Of a DNA stretch of 64,000 bases, positions 18,189 through 26,652 are shown piece after piece. Each line of letters begins with the position of its first letter. The stretch's first letter is position 1. The position numbers and the translations under genes were made by a program. The notes beneath the pieces are model-generated. The model saw nothing but the letters and a program-made list of their open reading frames with translations. It ran no database searches and had not been told where the DNA came from. This DNA is from JL08 sp963765555 (GTDB lineage: Bacteria; Pseudomonadota; Alphaproteobacteria; Rhodobacterales; Rhodobacteraceae), in the NCBI GenBank assembly GCA_963765555.1, contig CAVXWX010000004.1, forward strand, positions 1-64,000, read 5' to 3'.

Positions 18189-19394
18189 TTAGGCGTCTTT
18201 CGGGTCGTTCAGTTCGGCCAGTATTTCATCCGTATGCTGGCCAAAGTGTGGCGGTGCCATCCGGTATTGCACGGGGGTACGCGAAAACCGCAAAGGATTG
18301 CCCAGCAGGCGCACTTGACCACCTTGAACATCGGGGCAATCCACGCTGATGACCATTTCGCGCGCTTTGGCCTGATCCGACGACAATGCCTGCGCCACAT
18401 TCTGGATCGGGCCAACGGGCACACCGACGGAATTCAATCGGTCCACAATGTCGGCCACCGCTATCTTTGCCAATGCAGGGTGCAGATGTTTCATCAAAGC
18501 GTCGCGGTTTTTCAGACGCATCGAATTTGTGGCGTAATCCGGGTTCGCGGAAAGATCGGGAAGGCCGATAACGTCGCAGAACCGCGCGAATTGGGCATCA
18601 TTCCCGACAGCGATCAACACATGGCCATCTGCGCCCGCAAACGCATCATAGGGAACGATATTGGGATGCGCGTTGCCGCGCCGCTGCGGCAACTGACCGG
18701 AAGCCAGATAATTGGTACCTTCGTTGATCAGCCACGCCGTCTGAGTATCAACCAGCGACAGATCGATATGTTGGCCTTCTCCGGTGGCATCACGATGGCG
18801 CAGCGCGGCCAGAATGCCTATGGTCGCGTACATGCCACACATAACGTCCGCGATGCCGACCCCCACTTTCATCGGTGGGCCATCCGGCGCGCCTGTCAGG
18901 CTCATGATCCCACCGTAGCCCTGCGCCATCAGGTCGTATCCGGGACGGTTGCGGTTGGGGCCGGTCTGTCCGAAACCCGAGACGGAACAGTAGACCAGAC
19001 CGGGGTGGGCGGCGCATAATGTCTGGTGATCCAGACCGTATTTAACCAATCCGCCCGGTTTGTAATTCTCGATCACAATATCTGCGCGCGCGGCCAACTT
19101 GCGCGCAATCTCTTGTCCGTCCTTCGTTGAAATATCGATCGCGACAGATTTCTTGTTGCGGTTCGCGGCCATGAAATAGGCGCTTAGATCGGTGTCTTTA
19201 CCGTCCCTGCCAGGGGCATAAGGCGGGCCCCAGCCGCGCGTGTCATCGCCTGCGGTTTTGGGGTTTTCGATCTTGATTACCGTTGCCCCCAGATCGCCCA
19301 GCAATTGCGTGGCCGTCGGGCCCGCCAGAATGCGGGTCAAATCCAGCACTACAAGCCCGTCTAGCGCCATTGGCGTGTCAGATACGTCCGTCAT
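18189..19394 (-). CDS. CaiB/BaiF-family (type III) CoA transferase
   Basis: 401 residues. The opening PLDGLVVLDLTRILAGPTATQLLGDLGATVIKIE and AAYFMAANRNKKSV-like block are standard for type III CoA transferases; the catalytic Asp is expected in GYDLMAQGYGG. The enzyme moves CoA between carboxylic acids. Its ATG lies 17 nt inside the end of the preceding TPP-enzyme gene, which means tight coupling. By analogy with oxalate or oxoacid pathways the pair may activate and decarboxylate one substrate, but this is inference. Confidence 0.9.
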   Translation of the reverse strand: MTDVSDTPMALDGLVVLDLTRILAGPTATQLLGDLGATVIKIENPKTAGDDTRGWGPPYAPGRDGKDTDLSAYFMAANRNKKSVAIDISTKDGQEIARKLAARADIVIENYKPGGLVKYGLDHQTLCAAHPGLVYCSVSGFGQTGPNRNRPGYDLMAQGYGGIMSLTGAPDGPPMKVGVGIADVMCGMYATIGILAALRHRDATGEGQHIDLSLVDTQTAWLINEGTNYLASGQLPQRRGNAHPNIVPYDAFAGADGHVLIAVGNDAQFARFCDVIGLPDLSANPDYATNSMRLKNRDALMKHLHPALAKIAVADIVDRLNSVGVPVGPIQNVAQALSSDQAKAREMVISVDCPDVQGGQVRLLGNPLRFSRTPVQYRMAPPHFGQHTDEILAELNDPKDA

Positions 19395-20982
19395 AGCTGT
19401 TCCGTTCGATGATGGCGGCGATCACCGTGAAGGTTTCGGCTGATTGCGCCTTTTCCAGTGCCACGCGCAATTCGGTGCGCGACGTTACCGTGTGACCTGC
19501 CCCGCCGAAGGCCACCCCCATGGCTGCGAAATCGTGATGGCCGAAATCGACACCCTGATTGGACATCTGGCGCGCCCGCTGTTTCATTTCGATCAAGGAC
19601 AGGGAGGCATCGACAAAGACGACAAATATGGTGTTGAGGCCCAGTTCTGCTGCGGTGCTTAATTCGCCCGCGACCATCAGGAAACCCGCGTCGCCGGAAA
19701 ACGAAACAACCGCTCTGTCCGGTTCGACCAGTGACATGCCCATGGCCAGAGGCAGCGCGCAGCCCATTGTGCACAATGCGGTGGATTGCACCAATCCGCG
19801 CGGTTCGTAACACGCCCACATCTGCGATAGCAAAATACGATGCGCGCCGCTGTCCACACTGGCCAGAGTGTTGCGGGGCAGGGTATTCCGGCATTCGTCG
19901 ATGATTGCTGCTGGCCCCCACTCTTCGTCTTGGGAAAACGCTTTGGCCAATTGCGCCTTGACGCGGGCCACTTCGCCATCGGGCCAAGTGGCCCGAGGTG
20001 AAACGCCATCGCCAATGGCGTTCAGAGTTGCGGTGCAGTTGGCGACGAAATTCAGCGTCGCCTGATGCATGTAATGGTGATTGGGCTCGGCGATGATATC
20101 GATCATGTTTGTGCTTGTTGCGTCCCAGACATTGCGCCAGCCCGGACGCATTTCGATCGGATCATAGCCCACCCCGATAATCAGATCGGACTGTTCCACC
20201 AGTTTGAGCAGCACCGCGTCAGCCTTGGGAGACAGACCGGCACCGCCGAGCGCCAGATCGTGATCTTCTGCAATCAAGCCTTTGGCCTTGTAGGTGGTGA
20301 TGACGGGCGCGCCGAATGTCTCGGCAAAAGAGACCAGCGCAGCCGACGCGTTTTCGTTCATGGCATCGACACCGGCCACAATCAGCGGACGGCTGGCATT
20401 TGAAAGCATGGCGCGGGCCCGTTCAAGATCGGTGCCGTTGGGCGTCGTTGGGGATGCATCCGGTCGGGAGGCCGGAACCGAGCATGTTACAAGTGCATCC
20501 GCGACCTCGACAGGGACATCAATATGAACAGGTCCGGGCCGGCCTTCAGTGGCGATGGCGACAGCCTTGTCTGCAATCGTGTGGGCGGCCCCTTGCGAGA
20601 GTGTAAAAGTCGCTTTGGTGATGGCGCGAAAGACACGCGGTTGATCCAGAACCTGATGCGTATAGGTCTGCGCCTCGTCCGGATCTACGCAGCCAGTCAG
20701 CACAATCATCGGAACGCGATCTTGATATGCATTGGCAACGACGTTCACGCCATTCAATGCGCCGGGCCCAACCGTGGCGACCAGAATAGCGGGCGCGCCG
20801 TCGCGGTGATAAACACCTTCGGCCATGAAACCGGCGGCGTTTTCATGCTTGGCCAGAATGAACCTGATCCCGGCGCGTTCCAGCGCATCAACCAGAGTCA
20901 GCACTTCTCCTCCGGGCATGCCGAACGCATAGCGGCAACCGGCCTTGTACAAGCGGATGGCGATGGCATCGGCGGCGCGCAT
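19378..20982 (-). CDS. Acetolactate-synthase-like TPP-dependent enzyme
   Basis: 534 residues with the three-domain TPP fold. The N-terminus has GMPGGEVLTLVDAL and the catalytic-type Glu in AKHENAAGFMAEG. The central domain is ERARAMLSNASRPLIVAG. The C-terminal TPP/Mg motif is FSGDAGFLMVAGELSTAAELGLN. Start ATG at 20982 (MRAADAIA) is taken; a TTG at 21006 with a GAGGTG SD is a credible alternative. It is coupled to the CoA transferase downstream. It is neither a clear IlvB (no small subunit nearby) nor a clear oxalyl-CoA decarboxylase; the substrate is open. Confidence 0.85.
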   Translation of the reverse strand: MRAADAIAIRLYKAGCRYAFGMPGGEVLTLVDALERAGIRFILAKHENAAGFMAEGVYHRDGAPAILVATVGPGALNGVNVVANAYQDRVPMIVLTGCVDPDEAQTYTHQVLDQPRVFRAITKATFTLSQGAAHTIADKAVAIATEGRPGPVHIDVPVEVADALVTCSVPASRPDASPTTPNGTDLERARAMLSNASRPLIVAGVDAMNENASAALVSFAETFGAPVITTYKAKGLIAEDHDLALGGAGLSPKADAVLLKLVEQSDLIIGVGYDPIEMRPGWRNVWDATSTNMIDIIAEPNHHYMHQATLNFVANCTATLNAIGDGVSPRATWPDGEVARVKAQLAKAFSQDEEWGPAAIIDECRNTLPRNTLASVDSGAHRILLSQMWACYEPRGLVQSTALCTMGCALPLAMGMSLVEPDRAVVSFSGDAGFLMVAGELSTAAELGLNTIFVVFVDASLSLIEMKQRARQMSNQGVDFGHHDFAAMGVAFGGAGHTVTSRTELRVALEKAQSAETFTVIAAIIERNSYDGRI

Positions 20983-21106
20983 TTTTTCAGATGGAGAATA
21001 AGTCAAGGTGCACCTCGGGCTGGACTGCGATTTCACTCTAGCTTTCTCATGAGGGCCAATGGGTCGCAACTCCTATTCACAAGGGGCTGTCGAACGGCAA
21101 AACACA

Positions 21107-21146
21107 GAACACCGCTTCCGCCCCGCGTGTGGCGGGCCGGGTGTTC
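21107..21146 (-). terminator. Probable terminator of gcrA
   Basis: GAACACC (minus strand, from 21146) pairs with GGTGTTC (to 21107) and an inner CCGCC/GGCGG stem closes the hairpin. On the minus strand TGTGTTTTG follows. It lies 38 nt after the gcrA stop. Confidence 0.5.
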
Positions 21147-21183
21147 CCGTATTTTCAACAAAAAGAAGTCGGAGCGTGCGCTT

Positions 21184-21747
21184 TTACCGTTTGCGGTCGC
21201 GCCGCGCGCTCATCGGTTGGAAAGCAACGCCGACATGCGCCTCACAATAGGGTTTGCCGGCTTTGACCGGAAGACCGCAGAACCAGAAATCATCTGTAGC
21301 AGGATCTCCGACAGGCCATTTGCAGGTGCGTTCCGTCAATTCCATCAACGTCAGTCGCTTGGCCTTTTTTTCGATTTCGCTGACCTTGGCCAGCGCTTCG
21401 GGGCTGATTTCGTTGGCGGAAGGTTGCGGGGGCAACGGTTGACCCGCCGGTATGATCTGCTTGCGGATTGGCAGAACCGGTTTTGGCGGTTCCGGCTGTT
21501 CCTCGGTCTGGACGTCGGCCTTGGGGGCCGGTTTGGGCTTGGCTTCGGGCTTGGCGGCGGGTTTCGCCTTGGGTTCGGCCTTGGCCGTGCCGCCACTGCC
21601 TGCGCGGTTTGACAGGCCCAGACGGTGCACCTTGCCGATGACAGCATTGCGGGTCACGCCCCCCAGTTCCTTAGCAATCTGGCTGGCGGACTGGCCTTCG
21701 CCCCACATCTTCTTGAGTATCTCTACGCGCTCATCTGTCCAGGACAT
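21184..21747 (-). CDS. gcrA: Cell cycle regulator GcrA
   Basis: 187 residues. GcrA binds RNA polymerase with sigma-70 and acts at promoters methylated by CcrM at GANTC. The N-terminal helix-turn-helix MSWTDERVEILKKMWGEG...SASQIAKELGGVTRNAVIGKVHRLGLS is textbook. A long Lys/Pro/Ala-rich linker (residues about 55-110) leads to a C-terminal block with TCKWPVGDP...DFWFCGLPVKAGKPYCEAH, whose Cys/His pattern is typical. It is monocistronic by layout. Together with a CtrA-like site elsewhere in the window it indicates the alphaproteobacterial cell-cycle circuit. Confidence 0.96.
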   Translation of the reverse strand: MSWTDERVEILKKMWGEGQSASQIAKELGGVTRNAVIGKVHRLGLSNRAGSGGTAKAEPKAKPAAKPEAKPKPAPKADVQTEEQPEPPKPVLPIRKQIIPAGQPLPPQPSANEISPEALAKVSEIEKKAKRLTLMELTERTCKWPVGDPATDDFWFCGLPVKAGKPYCEAHVGVAFQPMSARRDRKR

Positions 21748-21895
21748 GGGGCTTTCCTTAGCTAAAAAGCGGCCCGTTTGTGGACCGCCCTTAAAAATCG
21801 TGTCAGCGCCCTATTCTAATCACTGCGGGACGAGTTACAAGGCATCTTGCACATGCAAGGCCGATCAATGCGGTTTTGCCTGTGCCGTCCCCTTC

Positions 21896-23155
21896 TTAGG
21901 TGGATGGAGCATCGGGTGTCATGGTCAAAGCGGCGGCACGCGGTGGTTCCATTGAAACGCGGGCCTGGCCCAGCCTTGGATGCAGGCGCGATGCAATGGC
22001 CCATGCCCCAAACATCGCAAGACCACCCACCAGGAAAATTCCGGATGTCGGTGCCACGGCCAGCACCAGCCACGCGCCGCCCGGCGTCAAAATCCCCGAA
22101 ACATCGCGAAAACTGGAATAGACGGCCGACATTTCGGTCCGTTCCGACGGTTTGACTGCCATCAGAAACGGCAATCCGCCGCACACATCCAACACGATCA
22201 AAAAGAAAGACCCCAACATCAGCGCAGCCACGCTGATGACGGGCCATCCGGACAAGAATGCCGCTGCGCAAAACGTTATCCCCGACAATGCAAATCCGAT
22301 CTGAACCGATTGCCGCAATGAACGCCGCAGCATCCAGCGCAGGATCAGCGGGGCCGAAAAAAGACAGGCATTGGTGGCCGAAAGAAGGATACCGCCCAAT
22401 TGATCGCTAAGACCGTTTTCGATTGCGAAAATCGGCAGGTAAACGACGTAGATCCACCACCCGCATGACCGGATTACCGCGAACAGCCAACCGGCGACCA
22501 GCCTTGGTTGTACGAAAAAGCGGGCGAGAAACGCGACGGGATTGGGGGTTGGGGCGCGGGCGCGGGTGATGAGTTTGCCGTTGCCCAAACGCAAGTACCA
22601 GAACATTGCCAGCATGGAGGCGCAGGAAAACGCTGCGATCAGAAAGGGCAAGGCGGGCCACCATGCATATAGCAAAACGCCGATCGCGGGGCCTGCTGTC
22701 CACCCTGCGGCGCTGTACAACATTCGCGATGTTTCGCATTTCCCAAGATCAACCTTGGCGATGTAATCGAGAACATAGGCGTTGAAGCACACAAAGGTAA
22801 CGACGATGGCAACGGTGTTCAGCCCAACTGCCGCAACAACAGCAGTGGGCGTGCCCAGAATGGCCAGCAGCGATCCGGAAATATACATGCTCGCTCCGCA
22901 TGTGTACATCCAACGACGCGGTAGAAACCTGACCAGCCACGGCACCATCAGGCCCATGACAAGCGATACAACCCCGAAGGCAAAATAGATGCTCGAGACA
23001 AGCTGGGCATCCTGCAGCGTGCGGTACATCAGAAGCGGGATCACCGAAATCAGAATACCGCGTGCCACGGCCTCAAGACCGGCCAGCACCGCAAAGCCGC
23101 GCACGCCGGGCGCGGGCGCGTGGCGCAGCCATTCGGGGATACGGCGTTCATGCAT
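21896..23155 (-). CDS. MFS transporter
   Basis: 419 residues with about 12 hydrophobic segments. GVVSLVMGLMVPWLVRFLPRRWMYTCGAS fits the family's loop 2-3 region, and PSERTEMSAVYSSFRDVSGILTPG fits the conserved region of the second half. The substrate is unknown. It is the last plus-side neighbour of gcrA, separated by 148 bp, and is not obviously in an operon. Confidence 0.85.
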   Translation of the reverse strand: MHERRIPEWLRHAPAPGVRGFAVLAGLEAVARGILISVIPLLMYRTLQDAQLVSSIYFAFGVVSLVMGLMVPWLVRFLPRRWMYTCGASMYISGSLLAILGTPTAVVAAVGLNTVAIVVTFVCFNAYVLDYIAKVDLGKCETSRMLYSAAGWTAGPAIGVLLYAWWPALPFLIAAFSCASMLAMFWYLRLGNGKLITRARAPTPNPVAFLARFFVQPRLVAGWLFAVIRSCGWWIYVVYLPIFAIENGLSDQLGGILLSATNACLFSAPLILRWMLRRSLRQSVQIGFALSGITFCAAAFLSGWPVISVAALMLGSFFLIVLDVCGGLPFLMAVKPSERTEMSAVYSSFRDVSGILTPGGAWLVLAVAPTSGIFLVGGLAMFGAWAIASRLHPRLGQARVSMEPPRAAALTMTPDAPST

Positions 23156-23283
23156 TGCTCAAGCCTTGGTGTTTTCTGGCCAAGTTGCCGATGTGGCGTG
23201 CTGAATGCGCCCTTGTTTGCGACAGGCGCGCGACGGCTTTGAACCATCTATGACTGGAAAACGCTTTCGGGGTCTTGTGGGTA

Positions 23284-24174
23284 TTAGGGCTTTTGGCGTC
23301 TCAACTGCCCCTCGCGCAGGGCCAAAAGCAGCGCGCCTGTCAGAATGATCACCGCACCAAGAACGCTGATGCCGTCGGGCATGACATCAAACACCGCGAA
23401 ATCGTAAAGCGTTGCAAAAATAAGGGTGGCATAGCTGAACGGGGCTACAAAACTTGCGTCCGCGCGCGCCATACCGTTCACGAACAGTGCCTGTGCCGTC
23501 GCCATCAAAATGCCAAGCGCGGCCAGTGCCCCCCATTGCGCGGGCGTCGGCATTTGCCAGACAGTCAAAACGGCGAGCGATGCAATACAGACCCCCAGAG
23601 CATTGTTGACCAACAATATCTGGATCGGGTTTTCGCGTCGTGTCAGTTTCTTGATGAAAATCAGCTCCAACCCCATGATCATCGCTGCCGCCAAAGCCAG
23701 CAATGCCGCCGGCTGAAAACTGTCCGGTGCAGGGCGCAGCAGGATTATTGCGCCCGTCAGAGCAATGCCCGCAGCCGACCAGCGGATGCGGCCGACACGT
23801 TCACCCAGCAACGGAATGGCAAGAATCATGGCAAAGGCCGGGTTTAGGAATGTGATCGCCGTTGCATCGGATAACGGGATATACGCAACGGAGGCGAACA
23901 TAAGCGTCACGCCCAGCCAGCCAGCCAGGGTGCGCCCGAAATGAAGACCCCAATGGGGTTTGCCAAAGGTTGGCCGCAATGTGGATGCAACCAAGGCAAT
24001 GGCCACCAAGGCAAAGACGAACCTGCCATGGCTGATCTGTAAAGGATGCAAGGGTGGCCCCAACATGTCGGTGCCCAGCATTTTTGCCAACAGGGTCGTG
24101 GCCGCGATAAAGGCGGTTGCCGCCCCTATCAGGGTTGCCGCCAAAGCGGGATTGTTCTGTTTGGCTGCATACAT
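23284..24174 (-). CDS. EamA/DMT-family transporter
   Basis: 296 residues, ten hydrophobic segments in two EamA repeats (first ending near ITFLNPAFAMILAIPLLGERVGRIRW, second near GVLGAVIILTGALLLALREG in character). Members export metabolites or take up small solutes; the cargo is unknown. Start ATG at 24174. It is divergent from argD. Confidence 0.85.
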   Translation of the reverse strand: MYAAKQNNPALAATLIGAATAFIAATTLLAKMLGTDMLGPPLHPLQISHGRFVFALVAIALVASTLRPTFGKPHWGLHFGRTLAGWLGVTLMFASVAYIPLSDATAITFLNPAFAMILAIPLLGERVGRIRWSAAGIALTGAIILLRPAPDSFQPAALLALAAAMIMGLELIFIKKLTRRENPIQILLVNNALGVCIASLAVLTVWQMPTPAQWGALAALGILMATAQALFVNGMARADASFVAPFSYATLIFATLYDFAVFDVMPDGISVLGAVIILTGALLLALREGQLRRQKP

Positions 24175-24460
24175 TCCGTCGCTATGACAAGGCTGTGCGC
24201 GGCGCGCAAGCCTTGGATGGCAAAGCGGCTTGCGGGGTCGGCACGCAGCTGCAATTTTCGCTTTTCACAAGGGGCGGGTTGGGCTAGACAGCGATCATGA
24301 GTGATCTGGTACATACTGCGTTTTTGCGACGCCGAACCATCCGCGCCTGAGCTGCGCGCGCGATCCCGTATGGCGGCTTGCCAGCCAGCCTGTTTCCATA
24401 AATATTGATCCAACTGCACGAATACATTCTGTTCGGCCCGACATTCAAAGGACATCCAAA

Positions 24461-25627
24461 ATGATCCCTTCCATTCTTCCGACCTATTCGCGTGCGCCGC
24501 TTTCCTTCACCGAAGGTTCCGGTTCCTGGCTGGTCGAGGCAGATGGCCGACGGTTTCTGGATCTGGGGGCGGGGATCGCGGTGAATGCGCTGGGGCATGC
24601 GCACCCTGCGCTGGTTGCCGCGTTGACCGATCAGGCACAGAAACTCTGGCACACGGCCAATCTCTATAACATTCCCAACCAGACCGCGCTGGCGGATCTT
24701 CTGGTTGCCCATACCTTCGCGGATACTGTTTTCTTCACGAACTCCGGTACCGAGGCCTGCGAGCTGGCGGTGAAAATGGTGCGCAAGTACTGGTTTGATA
24801 AAGGCCAGCCGGACCGCGTCGACATTATTACGTTTGCAGGGGCGTTTCATGGGCGTTCTTCGGCGGCAATTGCAGCCGCCGGATCGGAAAAGATGACCAA
24901 AGGCTTCGCTCCGCTATTACCCGGCTTTGTGCATCTTGACTGGGGCGATCACGATGCTCTGCGCGGTGCAATCAGCGACACAACAGCGGCAATCCTGATT
25001 GAACCGGTGCAGGGAGAAGGGGGTATTCGCCCGCTTCCCGATCAATGTCTCAAGGGGTTGCGCGATCTCTGTGACGAACATGGCATACTTCTGGTTCTGG
25101 ACGAGGTGCAGTGCGGCGTCGGGCGCACGGGTAAGCTGTTTGCGCATGAATGGGCAGGGATCGAACCCGATATCATGATGGTGGCCAAGGGCATCGGCGG
25201 CGGGTTTCCCTTGGGGGCTGTGCTGGCGCGCGAAAACGCGGCATCAGGGATGACAACGGGCACACACGGATCCACCTATGGCGGAAACCCTTTGGGCTGT
25301 GCTGTCGGGTGCGCTGTTCTTGATATCGTCGCAGACCCGGATTTTCTGGCTGATGTAAACCGGAAGGCGGGCCTTTTGCGCCAGAAACTCGAAGGTCTGG
25401 TGGCTGCGCATCCGGATGTTTTTGACAGTGTGCGGGGGGTTGGCCTGATGATGGGGCTGAAATGTAAAAAACCGAACACGGATGTGGTCGGTGCCGCTTA
25501 CGATCAAAACCTGCTGACCGTTCCGGCCGCGGACAACGTTGTGCGGCTTCTGCCTGCGTTGAACATTTCGGATCAGGAACTGGCGGATGCGGTTGACCGA
25601 CTGGATCGCGCCGCCGCCTCGCTTTAA
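24461..25627 (+). CDS. argD: Acetylornithine/succinyldiaminopimelate aminotransferase
   Basis: 388 residues, class III PLP aminotransferase. It converts N-acetylglutamate semialdehyde to N-acetylornithine in arginine synthesis. FFTNSGTEACELAVKMVRKYW, FHGRSSAAIAAAG, LVLDEVQCGVGRTGKLFAHEW and MVAKGIGGGFPLGAVLAR (with the PLP Lys in AKG) are all present. SD GGAC lies ahead of ATG 24461. argF follows 86 nt later. Confidence 0.95.
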   Translation: MIPSILPTYSRAPLSFTEGSGSWLVEADGRRFLDLGAGIAVNALGHAHPALVAALTDQAQKLWHTANLYNIPNQTALADLLVAHTFADTVFFTNSGTEACELAVKMVRKYWFDKGQPDRVDIITFAGAFHGRSSAAIAAAGSEKMTKGFAPLLPGFVHLDWGDHDALRGAISDTTAAILIEPVQGEGGIRPLPDQCLKGLRDLCDEHGILLVLDEVQCGVGRTGKLFAHEWAGIEPDIMMVAKGIGGGFPLGAVLARENAASGMTTGTHGSTYGGNPLGCAVGCAVLDIVADPDFLADVNRKAGLLRQKLEGLVAAHPDVFDSVRGVGLMMGLKCKKPNTDVVGAAYDQNLLTVPAADNVVRLLPALNISDQELADAVDRLDRAAASL

Positions 25628-25650
25628 AATCCTCACGCCTCACTTTTTCA

Positions 25651-25685
25651 CAAATACTTTGGGGGTCCGGGGGTAAAACCCCCGG
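25651..25685 (+). repeat. Rhodobacterales-type intergenic hairpin element
   Basis: Between argD and argF, the sequence CAAATACTTTGGGGGT leads into a perfect hairpin CCGGGGG-TAAAA-CCCCCGG (25667-25685). Similar 'CAAATACTTTGGGGGTCCGGGGGC' elements are, from memory, frequent between genes in Rhodobacteraceae. It lacks a U-run after the stem, so it is better seen as a REP-like or mRNA-stabilising element than as a strong terminator. Confidence 0.6.
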
Positions 25686-25713
25686 CCTGACCGGACCAGC
25701 AAAGAGACTGACT

Positions 25714-26640
25714 ATGAACCATTTTCTGGATATCCACAAAACCGATCCAACCGATCTGCGCACCATTATTGACAGCGCGGCAGCCATGAAAAAAGCGCGT
25801 TCGGGGCGGCTAAAGGGGATGCCCGATGACGATCAGCCGCTGGCAGGGCATATCGTGGCGCTGATTTTCGAAAAGCCGTCAACCCGGACGCGTGTGTCTT
25901 TTGATGTCGGCACGCGCCAGATGGGTGGAACCACGATGGTGTTGTCCGGTAATGACATGCAACTGGGCCACGGTGAAACAATCGCTGACACAGCCCGCGT
26001 TCTCAGCCGCTATGTCGACCTGATCATGATCCGTACCTTTGACGAGGCTGTTTTGACAGAAATGGCGGAATATGCCGATGTGCCGGTGATCAACGGGCTG
26101 ACCGACCGTACACATCCGTGCCAGATCATGGCCGACATCCAGACATTTGAAGAGCACCGCGGCCCGATCAGGGGCAAAAAGGTTGTCTGGACCGGTGACG
26201 GCAACAATGTCTGCGCGTCTTTCATCCATGCGGCTGGCCAGTTCGGTTTCGATCTGACCTTTACAGGCCCGCCCACGCTGGACCCTGAACAGGGTTTCGT
26301 TGAAGAGGCGCGCGCGAAAGGAGTGCGCATTGATATCGAACGCAATCCCGAGGTCGCGGTAGCGGGGGCCGATCTGGTGGTGACCGACACGTGGGTTTCC
26401 ATGCATGATGCGCAATCCGCGCGTGAACGGCGCCACAACCAGTTGCGCCCCTATCAGGTCAACGAACGGCTGATGGGCTTTGCCAAGCCTGACGCTCTTT
26501 TCATGCATTGCCTGCCTGCCCACCGCGAGGACGAGGCGACGAGTGCCGTCATGGATGGTCCGCACTCGGTGATTTTCGATGAAGCCGAAAACAGGCTGCA
26601 TGCACAGAAGGCCATCATGCGGTGGTGTCTGGGTGTGTAG
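25714..26640 (+). CDS. argF: Ornithine carbamoyltransferase
   Basis: 308 residues. It makes citrulline from ornithine and carbamoyl phosphate. Carbamoyl-phosphate site FEKPSTRTRVSF, the HPCQ motif in RTHPCQIMAD, ornithine-site DTWVSM and the loop HCLPAHREDE are intact. It is the second gene of argD-argF. The following TPP-enzyme gene starts 12 nt downstream. Confidence 0.97.
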   Translation: MNHFLDIHKTDPTDLRTIIDSAAAMKKARSGRLKGMPDDDQPLAGHIVALIFEKPSTRTRVSFDVGTRQMGGTTMVLSGNDMQLGHGETIADTARVLSRYVDLIMIRTFDEAVLTEMAEYADVPVINGLTDRTHPCQIMADIQTFEEHRGPIRGKKVVWTGDGNNVCASFIHAAGQFGFDLTFTGPPTLDPEQGFVEEARAKGVRIDIERNPEVAVAGADLVVTDTWVSMHDAQSARERRHNQLRPYQVNERLMGFAKPDALFMHCLPAHREDEATSAVMDGPHSVIFDEAENRLHAQKAIMRWCLGV

Positions 26641-26652
26641 AGGGCATACGGG

